6,730 nucleotides of DNA from Pseudomonadota bacterium. GTDB lineage: Bacteria; Pseudomonadota; Gammaproteobacteria; Acidiferrobacterales; Acidiferrobacteraceae. A program made the position numbers and the translations under genes. The stretch spans positions 1 to 6,730 of the forward strand of contig JAJYPQ010000222.1 in the NCBI GenBank assembly GCA_021795255.1. The letters are read 5' to 3'. The number at the start of each line of letters is the position of its first letter. Position 1 is the first letter of the stretch. The notes beneath the pieces were generated by a model that was not told the origin of the DNA, ran no database searches, and saw nothing but the letters and a program-made list of their open reading frames with translations. Positions 1 to 5,621 of this stretch are shown one piece after another.

Positions 1-1
1 G

Positions 2-1228
2 GTCCACGCCCGTTCGGTGTTTGCGCGTAAAAACTACTTTTACCCCGATCTCCCCAAGGGTTACCAGATCAGCCAGTACGAGCACCCGATAGTCGAGCGC
101 GGGCAGCTGTCGATTATGACCGAGGCCGGCGAGAAGCGGGTCGGGATTACCCGTGCCCATCTGGAAGAAGACGCCGGCAAGTCCCTCCATGAGGCGTGGG
201 AAGGTTTGACGGGCGTGGACCTAAACCGCGCCGGGACGCCGTTGCTTGAGATTGTCTCCGAACCCGATATGCGGTCGCCGGCCGAAGCGGTGGCGTATTT
301 AAAGGCCTTACACACCCTAGTGCGCTATCTCGAGATCTGTGACGGGAACATGCAGGAAGGCTCGTTTCGCTGCGATGCCAACGTCTCGGTCCGACCGCTG
401 GGCGAGAGCCGCTACGGCACCCGCGCCGAGCTCAAGAACATAAACTCCTTCCGGTTCGTGGAGCGCGCCATCGACTACGAAGTCCGGCGCCAGATCGCGT
501 TATTGTTGTCTGGGGGGCAGGTGCGCCAGGAGACCCGGCTCTACGACTCGGCGCGCGACGAAACGCGACCTATGCGCAGCAAGGAGGAGGCTAACGATTA
601 CCGCTATTTCCCCGACCCCGACCTCCCGCCATTGGTCGTTTCGCCGGAGTTTTTAGCCGAGGTGAAGGCCACCATGCCGGAGCTTCCGGACGCCAAGAGG
701 CGCCGCTTCTGCGAACACTATGGTTTATCGCCGTACGATGCGGCGGTGCTCACCGGGAGTCGGGAGCTCGCGGACTACTACGAGGCGACTGTGACATCGG
801 CTGCAGTCGAGCCAAAGTTGGCCGCCAACTGGGTAGCCGGAGAGCTCCTCGCGCATCTCAATAGCGCAAACCTCGATATCGCCGAGGCGCGAGTGACGGC
901 CCGGGCCCTGGGGGGCCTTTTGCGGCGCATCGCAGACGGCACGGTTTCCGGTAAGACCGCGAAGGATATCTTTGAGGCGATGTGGGAGGGGGGAGGCGAT
1001 GCCGATAGCATTATCGCCGCCCGCGGCTTGCAACAAATCAGCGACGATTCCGCCATAGAACAGATCGTAGCCCAAGTCATCGCGGCCAATCCAAAGCAGC
1101 TGGCTCAATATCGGGCCGGCGAGGAAAAGGTACTGACGTTCTTCGTGGGCCAGGTCATGAAGGCGAGCCGCGGCAAGGCCAATCCGGGCAAGGTCAATGA
1201 GATATTAAAGCGCGCCTTGGCGCCCTGA
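2..1228 (+). CDS. gatB: Aspartyl/glutamyl-tRNA(Asn/Gln) amidotransferase subunit B, 5'-truncated by the window edge
   Basis: GatB is the tRNA-binding, kinase-like subunit of the cytoplasmic GatCAB complex. The complex converts Glu-tRNA(Gln) and Asp-tRNA(Asn) to Gln-tRNA(Gln) and Asn-tRNA(Asn), using ammonia supplied by GatA. The frame is open from base 2, giving 408 visible residues against roughly 475 for the family, so about 70 N-terminal residues lie outside the window. The GTG at 17 is internal, not the start. Family motifs appear in order: [80 protein letters not shown] and [13 protein letters not shown]. The C-terminal YqeY-like tail domain ends with [17 protein letters not shown], and the stop is TGA at 1226-1228. 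The reading frame is unbroken and nothing suggests decay. gatC and gatA are presumably upstream. Confidence 0.97.
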   Translation, partial: VHARSVFARKNYFYPDLPKGYQISQYEHPIVERGQLSIMTEAGEKRVGITRAHLEEDAGKSLHEAWEGLTGVDLNRAGTPLLEIVSEPDMRSPAEAVAYLKALHTLVRYLEICDGNMQEGSFRCDANVSVRPLGESRYGTRAELKNINSFRFVERAIDYEVRRQIALLLSGGQVRQETRLYDSARDETRPMRSKEEANDYRYFPDPDLPPLVVSPEFLAEVKATMPELPDAKRRRFCEHYGLSPYDAAVLTGSRELADYYEATVTSAAVEPKLAANWVAGELLAHLNSANLDIAEARVTARALGGLLRRIADGTVSGKTAKDIFEAMWEGGGDADSIIAARGLQQISDDSAIEQIVAQVIAANPKQLAQYRAGEEKVLTFFVGQVMKASRGKANPGKVNEILKRALAP

Positions 1229-1258
1229 GGGGTGTTGGCGGCTAGGGCGGGCGCCAAG
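1216..1258. repeat. 10-bp perfect inverted repeat spanning the gatB stop codon
   Basis: CTTGGCGCCC (1216-1225) is exactly complementary to GGGCGCCAAG (1249-1258), with 23 nt between. The left arm ends on the base before the gatB TGA. There is no T-tract after the right arm, so this is not a canonical intrinsic terminator. It could act as a 3'-end stabilising hairpin or a Rho-type boundary. Its right arm includes the first base of GTG 1258, an alternative start for the next gene, which argues mildly against that start. Confidence 0.45.
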
Positions 1259-1292
1259 TGCCCGGGACGCGCCCGTTCCGCGGTTTTCCGGC

Positions 1293-1306
1293 TACACTCT
1301 TTCGTG
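1293..1306 (+). promoter_or_regulatory. Possible -10 element for a leaderless patatin mRNA
   Basis: TACACT at 1293-1298 matches the TANNNT -10 consensus. It ends 7 nt before GTG 1306, so transcription would begin at or within a base of that codon. No Shine-Dalgarno sequence precedes GTG 1306, which fits leaderless translation. No convincing -35 hexamer is visible. This is inference from spacing only. Confidence 0.3.
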
Positions 1307-2463
1307 TGGCAACGGAACCCAAACTTGCGTTGGTGATGTCAGGTGGCGGCGCCCATGCGGCCTATCAAGTGGGTGTCTTGCGGGCGATCGTGCGGATTTT
1401 GCCGCGCCACGCCACAAACCCGTTTCATATCTTCTGCGGCACGTCGGCGGGAGCCATCAATTGCACCACGCTTGCAGCGCACGCGGACGATCTGCGGCTT
1501 GGCGTCCAGCGGCTGACGCGGATTTGGGGGCATTTTCGGGTGGAGCAGGTGTTTTCCGCCGACTGGCTTCACCTTATGGCGACGGCCGCACGCTGGCTTT
1601 CTGCGCTGTTGTTGGGCCGGCTGGGCCCGTCATTGCCTTTAGCCCTGCTCGATCGCGCCCCGCTCGAGGATCTTTTGAGTACCCATCTTTCGTTGGCCGA
1701 CATGACAGCGCATATCGAGGCCGGGCTTGTGCACGCGGTGAGCGTGACGGCGTCGTCCTATGCCTCGGGGCAATCGTTCACCTTTTTCCAGGGGGCGCCG
1801 GATTTATGTTCTTGGCGGCGTGCCGATCGCGTAGGCCTTCCCACTGAGATCACGTTGGCGCACCTCTTGGCGTCGTCCGCCATTCCCTTTGTCTTCGCCC
1901 CCGTGGCCTTGGGAGAGGGATATTTCGGGGACGGGTCCATGCGCCAGACCGCACCTTTGAGCGCGGCCCTTCATCTGGGCGCTAAACGGCTCTTTGTCAT
2001 AGGCGTCCAAAGCCCCGAAATCGCGGTCACGGCCCCTCACGGACCGCCTTCGGTCGCGGATATGGCCGGCCATGTTCTAAACAGCATCTTTCTGGAAAGC
2101 CTTGACGCCGATTTGGAGCGGCTGGAGCGTATCAACCAGACGGTCCGTGCCCTACGGCGGGGCAACCAGGGGGGCGCCGTGGGGCTTTCCGAGGTCGCCT
2201 GCTTTGCCCTGCATCCGAGCCAGAACCTCGCCGCTATCGCCAATTTGTACCATGACGCCCTACCCGCTTCCCTGCGCTTCTTCCTGGGGGCGCTCGCCCG
2301 GCATGGGCGTCCCGATAGCGCCTTGTCGAGCTACTTGTTATTCGAGCGCGGCTATTGCCGTCATCTCATGGCCTTGGGATACGCAGACGCTATGCGTAAC
2401 GCGGGTCCCATTCGCGCCTTTCTAGGTTTCCCGCATGAGAAGGCGGATCTTGCCGCCAGCTAA
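1306..2463 (+). CDS. Patatin-like phospholipase (predicted serine acyl hydrolase)
   Basis: This is a predicted lipid acyl hydrolase of the patatin family, using a Ser-Asp dyad. Counting from GTG 1306 (385 residues), the oxyanion-hole loop is SGGGAHAAYQVG at 12-23. The nucleophile elbow is GTSAG at 45-49 with Ser47, and the catalytic Asp is Asp209 in GYFGDGS. The family usually reads GGGxR/K in the first motif, and here that position is His17. An in-frame GTG at 1258 would add 16 residues (PGTRPFRGFPATLFR after the start) that do not resemble the family. I prefer 1306 because relatives begin about ten residues before the GGG motif. No signal peptide or clear membrane segment is seen, apart from a hydrophobic Leu/Ala stretch near residues 90-115. 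The gene starts about 80 nt after gatB. Its natural substrate cannot be told from sequence. Confidence 0.9.
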   Translation: MATEPKLALVMSGGGAHAAYQVGVLRAIVRILPRHATNPFHIFCGTSAGAINCTTLAAHADDLRLGVQRLTRIWGHFRVEQVFSADWLHLMATAARWLSALLLGRLGPSLPLALLDRAPLEDLLSTHLSLADMTAHIEAGLVHAVSVTASSYASGQSFTFFQGAPDLCSWRRADRVGLPTEITLAHLLASSAIPFVFAPVALGEGYFGDGSMRQTAPLSAALHLGAKRLFVIGVQSPEIAVTAPHGPPSVADMAGHVLNSIFLESLDADLERLERINQTVRALRRGNQGGAVGLSEVACFALHPSQNLAAIANLYHDALPASLRFFLGALARHGRPDSALSSYLLFERGYCRHLMALGYADAMRNAGPIRAFLGFPHEKADLAAS

Positions 2464-2469
2464 AATGGG

Positions 2470-2484
2470 AACGGACTCCGTTTT
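2470..2484 (+). terminator. Short possible terminator after the patatin gene
   Basis: AACGG (2470-2474) and CCGTT (2478-2482) form a 5-bp stem with a 3-nt loop and run into TTTT (2481-2484). It lies 7 nt after the patatin stop codon. The stem is short and the T-run is only four bases, so the call is weak, though the location is right. Confidence 0.35.
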
Positions 2485-2521
2485 GTGAGGACAGGGCTCA
2501 TTTAATCGCCATTTCTCTAGG

Positions 2522-2544
2522 GCATTGAAAGGCACCTTTCATGC
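2522..2544. repeat. Near-perfect inverted repeat
   Basis: GCAT-T-GAAAGG (2522-2532) and CCTTTC-ATGC (2535-2544) are complementary over 10 bp, with one bulged T and two central bases. It sits between the patatin gene and the integrase remnant, close to the probable left boundary of the island. It may be a hairpin or a degraded recombination-site core; neither can be shown from sequence. Confidence 0.35.
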
Positions 2545-2617
2545 GCCTCGATGGGTTTTATGGGGCGATGCCGGGGATCGGCCACACGGGCACGCCCGCG
2601 CGGCTGCTACGAGCCAG

Positions 2618-2833
2618 CTAGATTTCCACCTGCTCCGATATCCCGAGCGCATCCTCGACTTTGCTGCCGAGATATCGCACGGTACTTCCGATCCTGGAAT
2701 GGCCAAGTAAAAGCTGAATGGCCCTTAGGTTCCTCGCTTTCTTGTAGATAGGTGTCGCATTGGTGCGTCGCACGGAGTACGTTCCGTAGGCTGACGGCTC
2801 CGGACCAGCGGCCTGTGCAATTCGGTACTGGCG
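2618..2833 (-). pseudogene. C-terminal remnant of a tyrosine-recombinase (phage-type) integrase
   Basis: Reading the minus strand from 2833 to the TAG at 2618-2620 gives 71 residues typical of the catalytic C-terminus of a family of proteobacterial integrases. Visible blocks are RQYRI, SAYGTYSVRRTNATPIYKK, NLRAIQLLLGHSRIGSTVRY (with LGH and the putative nucleophilic Tyr54) and EDALGISEQVEI. Relatives usually read GTHSxRRTKAT, so the His of the HxxR box is Tyr here. An in-frame TAG lies directly upstream of RQYRI (2834-2836), there is no start codon, and the N-terminal and core-binding regions are gone. It is therefore a dead fragment. Such enzymes insert islands and prophages, and this is the best evidence that the region to the right arrived by site-specific integration. 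Confidence 0.75.
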
Positions 2834-2912
2834 CTAGATCGACCGTGGCACAATACCTTTTTGAGTCTAGCCGGAGAGCCGTGAATTGGGCGCCGTCTTG
2901 TGCCCCGGCCGT

Positions 2913-2983
2913 ATTCCCATCCGGACGCCCACTGATTCCCAACCGGACGGCAATCCCAGCCGGCCGATACACTTTCCCAGAAT
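2913..2983. repeat. Cluster of three to four 15-bp imperfect direct repeats
   Basis: Three related 15-mers lie close together: ATTCCCATCCGGACG (2913-2927), ATTCCCAACCGGACG (2935-2949) and AATCCCAGCCGGCCG (2952-2966). A fourth, partial copy, TTTCCCAG, is at 2973-2980. The spacings are 22 and 17 nt. Multiple short terminal repeats of this general kind occur at the ends of some insertion sequences, notably the IS21 family, where the transposase binds them. No transposase is visible here, so an IS-end relic is only one explanation. A protein-binding array upstream of the ATPase pseudogene is the other. Confidence 0.5.
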
Positions 2984-3009
2984 TGAAGGGTTAAAAGAGC
3001 GGGGGACGC

Positions 3010-3613
3010 GTGTATCCTCGGTTTGCTGAGGGCCCCGTCCGCACCGCGCTGCCCGTCACGCGCGTTGTTGCGATCAGTGGACCGAGGCAGTCGGGCAAGA
3101 CCACTCTTTCCGCGGCTTCTTGAAATCTGCGCGCGGAGTGCGGGTCAATTGACCAATCTCTCGGAGATTGGCCGCGCAATGAACTGTCTAGGCTTGTGAA
3201 GGCGCCCAAGTTTCATTTTATTGATTCGGGTCTCCTAACGGCCCTGCGCGGCCATTCGACTGCGCGGCTACGCGCGGAACGGGGCAATTCGGGCCGCTGC
3301 TGGAGAGCTTCGTGTTCTCCGAATTGATCAAAGGAATCGTGTGGTCGAAGGGGCATATTTCTATCTTTCATTACCGCGACAAGGCTCAACCGGAGGTCGG
3401 TTTCGTTCTCGAAAATCCCGCTGGCCAGATTGTCGGTATAGAAGTCAAAGCCGCCGCACCCGTTACGCAGCGTGATTTCGGCGGCCTTCAGCAGGTTGCG
3501 TCTGCCGCAGGGCCCGCTTTCGTGCAGGGAGTTCTGCTCTATTAGATGGCGAAGAAAAGCTGCCGTTTGGGCAGCATCTTCGCGCGGTCCCGCTGTCGGT
3601 TTTATGGGCCTAA
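3010..3613 (+). pseudogene. Decayed AAA/DUF4143-type ATP-binding protein
   Basis: Intact relatives have about 380-420 residues: an N-terminal P-loop ATPase domain and a C-terminal DUF4143 nuclease-like domain. GTG 3010 opens with MYPRFAEGPVRTALPVTRVV and a Walker A motif GPRQSGKTT, then hits TGA at 3121-3123. In the same frame the family C-terminus reappears as RNELSRLVKAPKFHFIDSGL (about 3166-3231), so roughly 200 or more residues are missing between. A one-base shift near 3281-3288 moves to the next frame, which gives GPLLESFVFSELIKG, FHYRDKAQPEVGFVLENPAG and IVGIEVKAAAPV, up to TAG 3543-3545. A further shift there continues as DGEEKLPFGQHLRAVPLSVL to TAA at 3611-3613. One stop, one large deletion and two frameshifts make it clearly nonfunctional. 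The start has a purine-rich GGGGGA upstream. These proteins are common island and TA-neighbourhood genes of poorly known role. Confidence 0.88.
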
Positions 3614-3820
3614 TTTAGCAAACCAGGATCCTGTATTTGTGTCCAAGGAAGATTTTCGATTGGATGACCGCTGCGCTCTACCAATTGAGAAATGCGCCTG
3701 CGCGAATAAATCGGCCATTGCCTACCTTTCAGATCGCTGGAGCGCGCGACTCCTGGTCGCCACTAATCCGTCATCCGCAATACACCCCAGTTTCGGGCGG
3801 CACCCCTTGAATTTCCACTT
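3614..3820. other. Non-coding stretch between the ATPase pseudogene and the mazEF operator
   Basis: No reading frame here resembles a known protein. The only recognisable content is the tRNA-like scrap listed separately and a possible -35 (TTGAAT, 3807-3812) belonging to the mazEF promoter. Confidence 0.4.
3661..3701 (-). pseudogene. tRNA D-arm-like fragment
   Basis: Read on the minus strand from 3701, the sequence is GCAGGCGCA, then TTTCTCAATTGGTAGAGCGC, then AGCGGTC. CTCAATTGGTAGAGC is a near-perfect tRNA D-arm, and GCAGGCG could be a 5' acceptor strand. The D-stem is imperfect, there is an extra base before it, and I find no matching anticodon stem, T-arm or CGCCTGC 3' strand nearby. It is therefore at most the broken 5' half of a tRNA gene. 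Integrase-borne islands often use tRNA genes as attachment sites, so this may be attachment-site debris. Chance resemblance remains possible. Confidence 0.4.
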
Positions 3821-3847
3821 GTAACGCGTTACGCTGTAACGCGTTAC
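3807..3847 (+). promoter_or_regulatory. mazEF promoter/operator with two identical 12-bp palindromes
   Basis: GTAACGCGTTAC occurs at 3821-3832 and again at 3836-3847. Each copy is a perfect palindrome, and GCT separates them (15-bp period). They end 3 nt before the AGGAG ribosome site of the antitoxin gene. TTGAAT (3807-3812) and TACGCT (3830-3835), 17 bp apart, could be the -35 and -10, which would place the -10 inside the operator. Autorepression by the antitoxin, or by the toxin-antitoxin complex, is the usual arrangement for type II modules. The binding protein here is inferred. Confidence 0.65.
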
Positions 3848-3863
3848 TCAGGAGAACACAGAT

Positions 3864-4064
3864 ATGGTACAAGCGGCACACCGAATGCGGGCAATGCGCG
3901 AGCGACGCCGTGCACAGGGGCTACGGGAATTGCGCTTGGTCATACCAGATCCCCATTCCAGGGCCGTTCGGCGACGGGTCGCTCGGCAGGTCACCCAGCT
4001 GGACAAAGCAGCAGAGGGAGAAGCGATGCGGTGGATCGAAGCGGTCTCGGAATTTGACGCATAG
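3864..4064 (+). CDS. MazE-type (DUF3018-like) antitoxin
   Basis: This 66-residue, strongly basic protein carries the pattern RMRAMRERRRAQGLRELRLV-IPDP near its N-terminus. A helical segment follows (RRRVARQVTQLDKAAEGEAM, then RWIEAVSEFDA). This layout matches the DUF3018 group of MazE-like antitoxins: a short DNA-binding N-terminal part and a C-terminal part that binds and neutralises the toxin. AGGAG (3850-3854) lies about 9 nt before the ATG. Its TAG stop at 4062-4064 shares one base with the GTG start of the toxin gene, so the pair is translationally coupled. Identification rests on size, pattern and the MazF partner. Confidence 0.8.
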   Translation: MVQAAHRMRAMRERRRAQGLRELRLVIPDPHSRAVRRRVARQVTQLDKAAEGEAMRWIEAVSEFDA

Positions 4065-4393
4065 TGAAGCGGGGTGACGTCGTGACGGTAGCGGCGCCAG
4101 GCGACTATGGGAAGCCGCGCCCAGCAATAATCGTTCAGACTAACGCGCTGCCCGCAGAACATTCTTCCGTGATCGTCTGCCAAATGACCTCCGAGATCGC
4201 AGAGGCCCCGGATTTCCGTATTACCCTCGAACCTACTGAAAAGAATGGCCTGCAGACACGCTCGCAAATCATGGCGGATAAACCCGTGACCATCCGTCGC
4301 GAGCGCGTTGGACGCAGGATTGGGTCGCTTGACGAGAAGGATGTCGCTCGACTGAATGTCGCGCTTGCGTTTGTCATGGGATTGGCCGACTGA
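4064..4393 (+). CDS. MazF/PemK-family toxin (putative mRNA interferase)
   Basis: This 109-residue protein has the MazF/PemK fold signature. It starts with KRGDVVTVAAPGDYGKPRPA and continues IIVQ, where Arg19 of KPRPAIIVQ is the conserved arginine. A VIVCQMTSE strand and a RSQIMADKPVTIRRERVG segment follow, and the end is LNVALAFVMGLAD. Family members cut single-stranded RNA at short sequence motifs and arrest growth until neutralised by the cognate antitoxin; the cut site cannot be predicted here. The start is GTG 4064, overlapping the antitoxin stop by one base. The frame is complete with no visible lesion, so the module looks functional, unlike the mobility genes to its left. Confidence 0.88.
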   Translation: MKRGDVVTVAAPGDYGKPRPAIIVQTNALPAEHSSVIVCQMTSEIAEAPDFRITLEPTEKNGLQTRSQIMADKPVTIRRERVGRRIGSLDEKDVARLNVALAFVMGLAD

Positions 4394-4685
4394 TTATCGC
4401 TCGCGCTTACGATTCCGCTGCGAAAGCACAGATTTTCCTGAACCCGGCATCATCGACACCCGCGTTTACATCACTTCGGACGGTAGCTTCTGGCGGCGCG
4501 GAGTACCGGAAAAGCATCGTGGGCTCCTCGGCATTGACGCGATTGGCCATTCACGAGCGTACCGTGTCAGGGTCGGCAAGTAGCGCGATACCGGCCTTAC
4601 GACGGGATCAGCGCCAGTGGCGACACTGGCCGATAACCACCCTTTCTCGGCATCCAGCTCCGGATAGTGGCGGAGTACGAATAAC
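4394..4685. other. Intergenic stretch between convergent TA operons; no recognised gene
   Basis: A plus-strand frame stays open through about 4583 (containing IIDTRVYITSDGSFWRRGVP), but I recognise no family and see no ribosome site. The minus strand offers nothing better. The stretch may be debris of a deleted gene. It contains the hairpin listed at 4613-4630 and a weaker one, CTCCG (4658-4662) with CGGAG (4671-4675). Confidence 0.4.
4613..4630. terminator. Perfect 7-bp hairpin with GCGA loop between mazF and higA
   Basis: GCCAGTG (4613-4619) and CACTGGC (4624-4630) pair exactly around GCGA, which is a GNRA-type tetraloop in the plus-strand RNA. It lies between two convergent operons, where a bidirectional terminator would be expected. 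Neither side has a good T-run, so termination is uncertain. Confidence 0.35.
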
Positions 4686-5012
4686 TTATGCCGATCGCGG
4701 TTGGCTTCCCGTACGTGTCTTCTTGCCGTGGCGGTTCAGGGTCGGTAGCTCTTTGATCGCCCTGCCGGATTCTTGTTCTGCCACGCGTAGTTCATAGAGC
4801 GCTTGCAAGTTCAGCCAGAATGCCGGACTGGTCTCGAAGAAATGGCCGAGTCGCAGTGCCGTATCCCCGGTAATGGCACGCCGGCCATTGACTATTTCCG
4901 TGATGCGGTTCGCGGGCACTTTGAGCCTGCGGCCAAGCTCTGCCGCGCTTAAGCCAAGCGCATCGAGCTGTTCGGCAAGGTGTTCGCCCGGATGAATGGC
5001 GCTACGGCCCAC
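4686..5012 (-). CDS. higA: HigA-family XRE-type antitoxin
   Basis: This 108-residue protein (from GTG 5012) has an XRE/Cro helix-turn-helix at about residues 10-65. It contains HPGEHLAEQLDALGLSAAEL, then GRRLKVPANRITEIVNGRR, then the HigA-typical DTALRLGHFFETSPAFWLNL. HigA binds HigB and represses its own operon. GTG 5012 is chosen because GAGGAGG lies 6 nt upstream and MGRSAIHPGEHL matches the family N-terminus; an ATG 15 nt further upstream is possible but has no ribosome site of its own. The start overlaps the end of the toxin gene by 11 nt, the usual higBA order with toxin first. The frame is intact. Because the toxin is broken, this may now be an orphan antitoxin or regulator. Confidence 0.88.
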   Translation of the reverse strand: MGRSAIHPGEHLAEQLDALGLSAAELGRRLKVPANRITEIVNGRRAITGDTALRLGHFFETSPAFWLNLQALYELRVAEQESGRAIKELPTLNRHGKKTRTGSQPRSA

Positions 5013-5282
5013 GATGTACCTCCTCATGATAATCCACGATTTCGACATGATCCGGGCCGCGTTCGCCCTTCGGCCATTCAAAACATATGCGCCACTGATC
5101 GTTGCTGTGGACGCTGCATTGACCCTTACGATCGCCTTTCAGTGGCTCAAGTCGGTTTCCCGGCAAATCAAGATCGTGCAGTGACGTTGCCGCCCCGAGT
5201 TGATCGAGGCGTTGTTCTTGACTCGCTTCGTTTCCGCAAATGTTCGGGTCCGCTTGTCCCGATAAGCCTGGATCGTTCGCAT
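5002..5282 (-). pseudogene. higB: HigB (RelE/ParE-type) toxin gene, frameshifted
   Basis: HigB toxins are ribosome-dependent mRNA endonucleases of about 92 residues. The family N-terminus reads from ATG 5282 as MRTIQAYRDKRTRTFAETKR-VK, with AAGGTG just upstream. That frame then loses similarity. The rest of the family sequence follows in another frame from about 5211: RLDQLGAATSLHDLDLPGNR, LEPLKGDRKGQ, NDQWRICFEW, and VEIVDYHEEVHRGP ending at TAG 5002. About ten residues expected between the two blocks are missing, so a deletion of roughly 30 nt that is not a multiple of three is likely near 5211-5217. The usual SIRIND motif is SVHSND here, losing a conserved Arg. An upstream start in the second frame exists (about 5322), but its N-terminus does not match the family. 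Probably inactive. Confidence 0.75.
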
Positions 5283-5294
5283 ACACCTTATAGA

Positions 5295-5322
5295 ACGTAT
5301 AAACGTATGCGGGATACGTCAA
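5295..5322 (-). promoter_or_regulatory. higBA promoter/operator with triple ACGTAT half-sites
   Basis: On the plus strand, ACGTAT occurs at 5295-5300 and 5303-5308, with its complement ATACGT at 5314-5319. This makes one direct repeat and one inverted repeat with a 5-nt spacer. The minus-strand -35 candidate TTGACG (5317-5322) overlaps the outer half-site, and AT-rich sequence follows toward the higB ATG at 5282. Such a layout suits repression by HigA. The protein assignment is inferred. Confidence 0.5.
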
Positions 5323-5621
5323 GCATATTTACGATGTGGGCTGCGTGCATCGAGGGTTTCCTGCTGCCGGTCTACCGTGGCAAGCTGACGCCCGTTTACA
5401 GGAGTCTTACCAATTTTGTACCCCTCATCCAGCCGCGGTGCCCAGCTTCGAGAGCATTGAGCTTCGATAGGGAAAGATCGCTCATAGGGGTCGAGTCCCG
5501 CCGGCACCCTTCATCAGAGCAATCGTTCAGCCCTCATACCAGGAAGCAATTTGCACAACTCGATGGACGCAAGCCATCGTGAGGGCGGCGAGAGGTCCGG
5601 CGTATGGTTTTGGTCTGGCCC
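5323..5621. other. About 300 bp between higB and the ilv regulatory region; no recognised gene
   Basis: Frames are open on both strands for 60-200 codons, but none matches a family I know or has a good ribosome site. Two small items are visible. One is a hairpin, CGATGG (5561-5566) with CCATCG (5574-5579). The other is a tRNA 3'-end-like string, GGGGTCGAGTCCCGCCGGCA, at about 5487-5506. This is probably the right-hand debris of the island. Confidence 0.35.

Noticed and set aside
725..1108. Long minus-strand open frames within gatB
   Set aside because: They are antisense to a clearly conserved gene in GC-rich DNA, where long shadow frames are expected.
1258..1305. GTG 1258 as the start of the patatin gene
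   Set aside because: The extra 16 residues do not resemble the family, and the codon lies in the arm of a 10-bp inverted repeat. GTG 1306 fits the family N-terminus and a leaderless promoter.
2607..2972. 121-codon minus-strand open frame overlapping the integrase remnant
   Set aside because: The family match (RRTNAT, LLLGH, TVRYLG) lies in a different minus frame, and this frame shows no similarity.
2913..2983. CRISPR array
   Set aside because: Repeats are only 15 nt, imperfect, with 2-7 nt between them, and no cas genes are nearby.
3661..3701. Functional tRNA gene
   Set aside because: No anticodon stem, T-arm or 3' acceptor strand follows, and the D-stem has mismatches.
3546..3824. Open frame starting MAKKSCRLGS after the ATPase pseudogene
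   Set aside because: The frame one base over reads DGEEKLPFGQHLRAVPLSVL, the true C-terminus of the ATPase family, so the ATG at 3546 is a by-product of the frameshift.
4356..4583. 75-codon plus-strand frame overlapping the end of mazF
   Set aside because: It begins inside mazF in another frame, has no ribosome site, and no recognisable domain.
4980..5582. 200-codon plus-strand open frame across the higBA region
   Set aside because: It is antisense to the recognisable higB sequence, has no family resemblance and no ribosome site, so it is a shadow frame.
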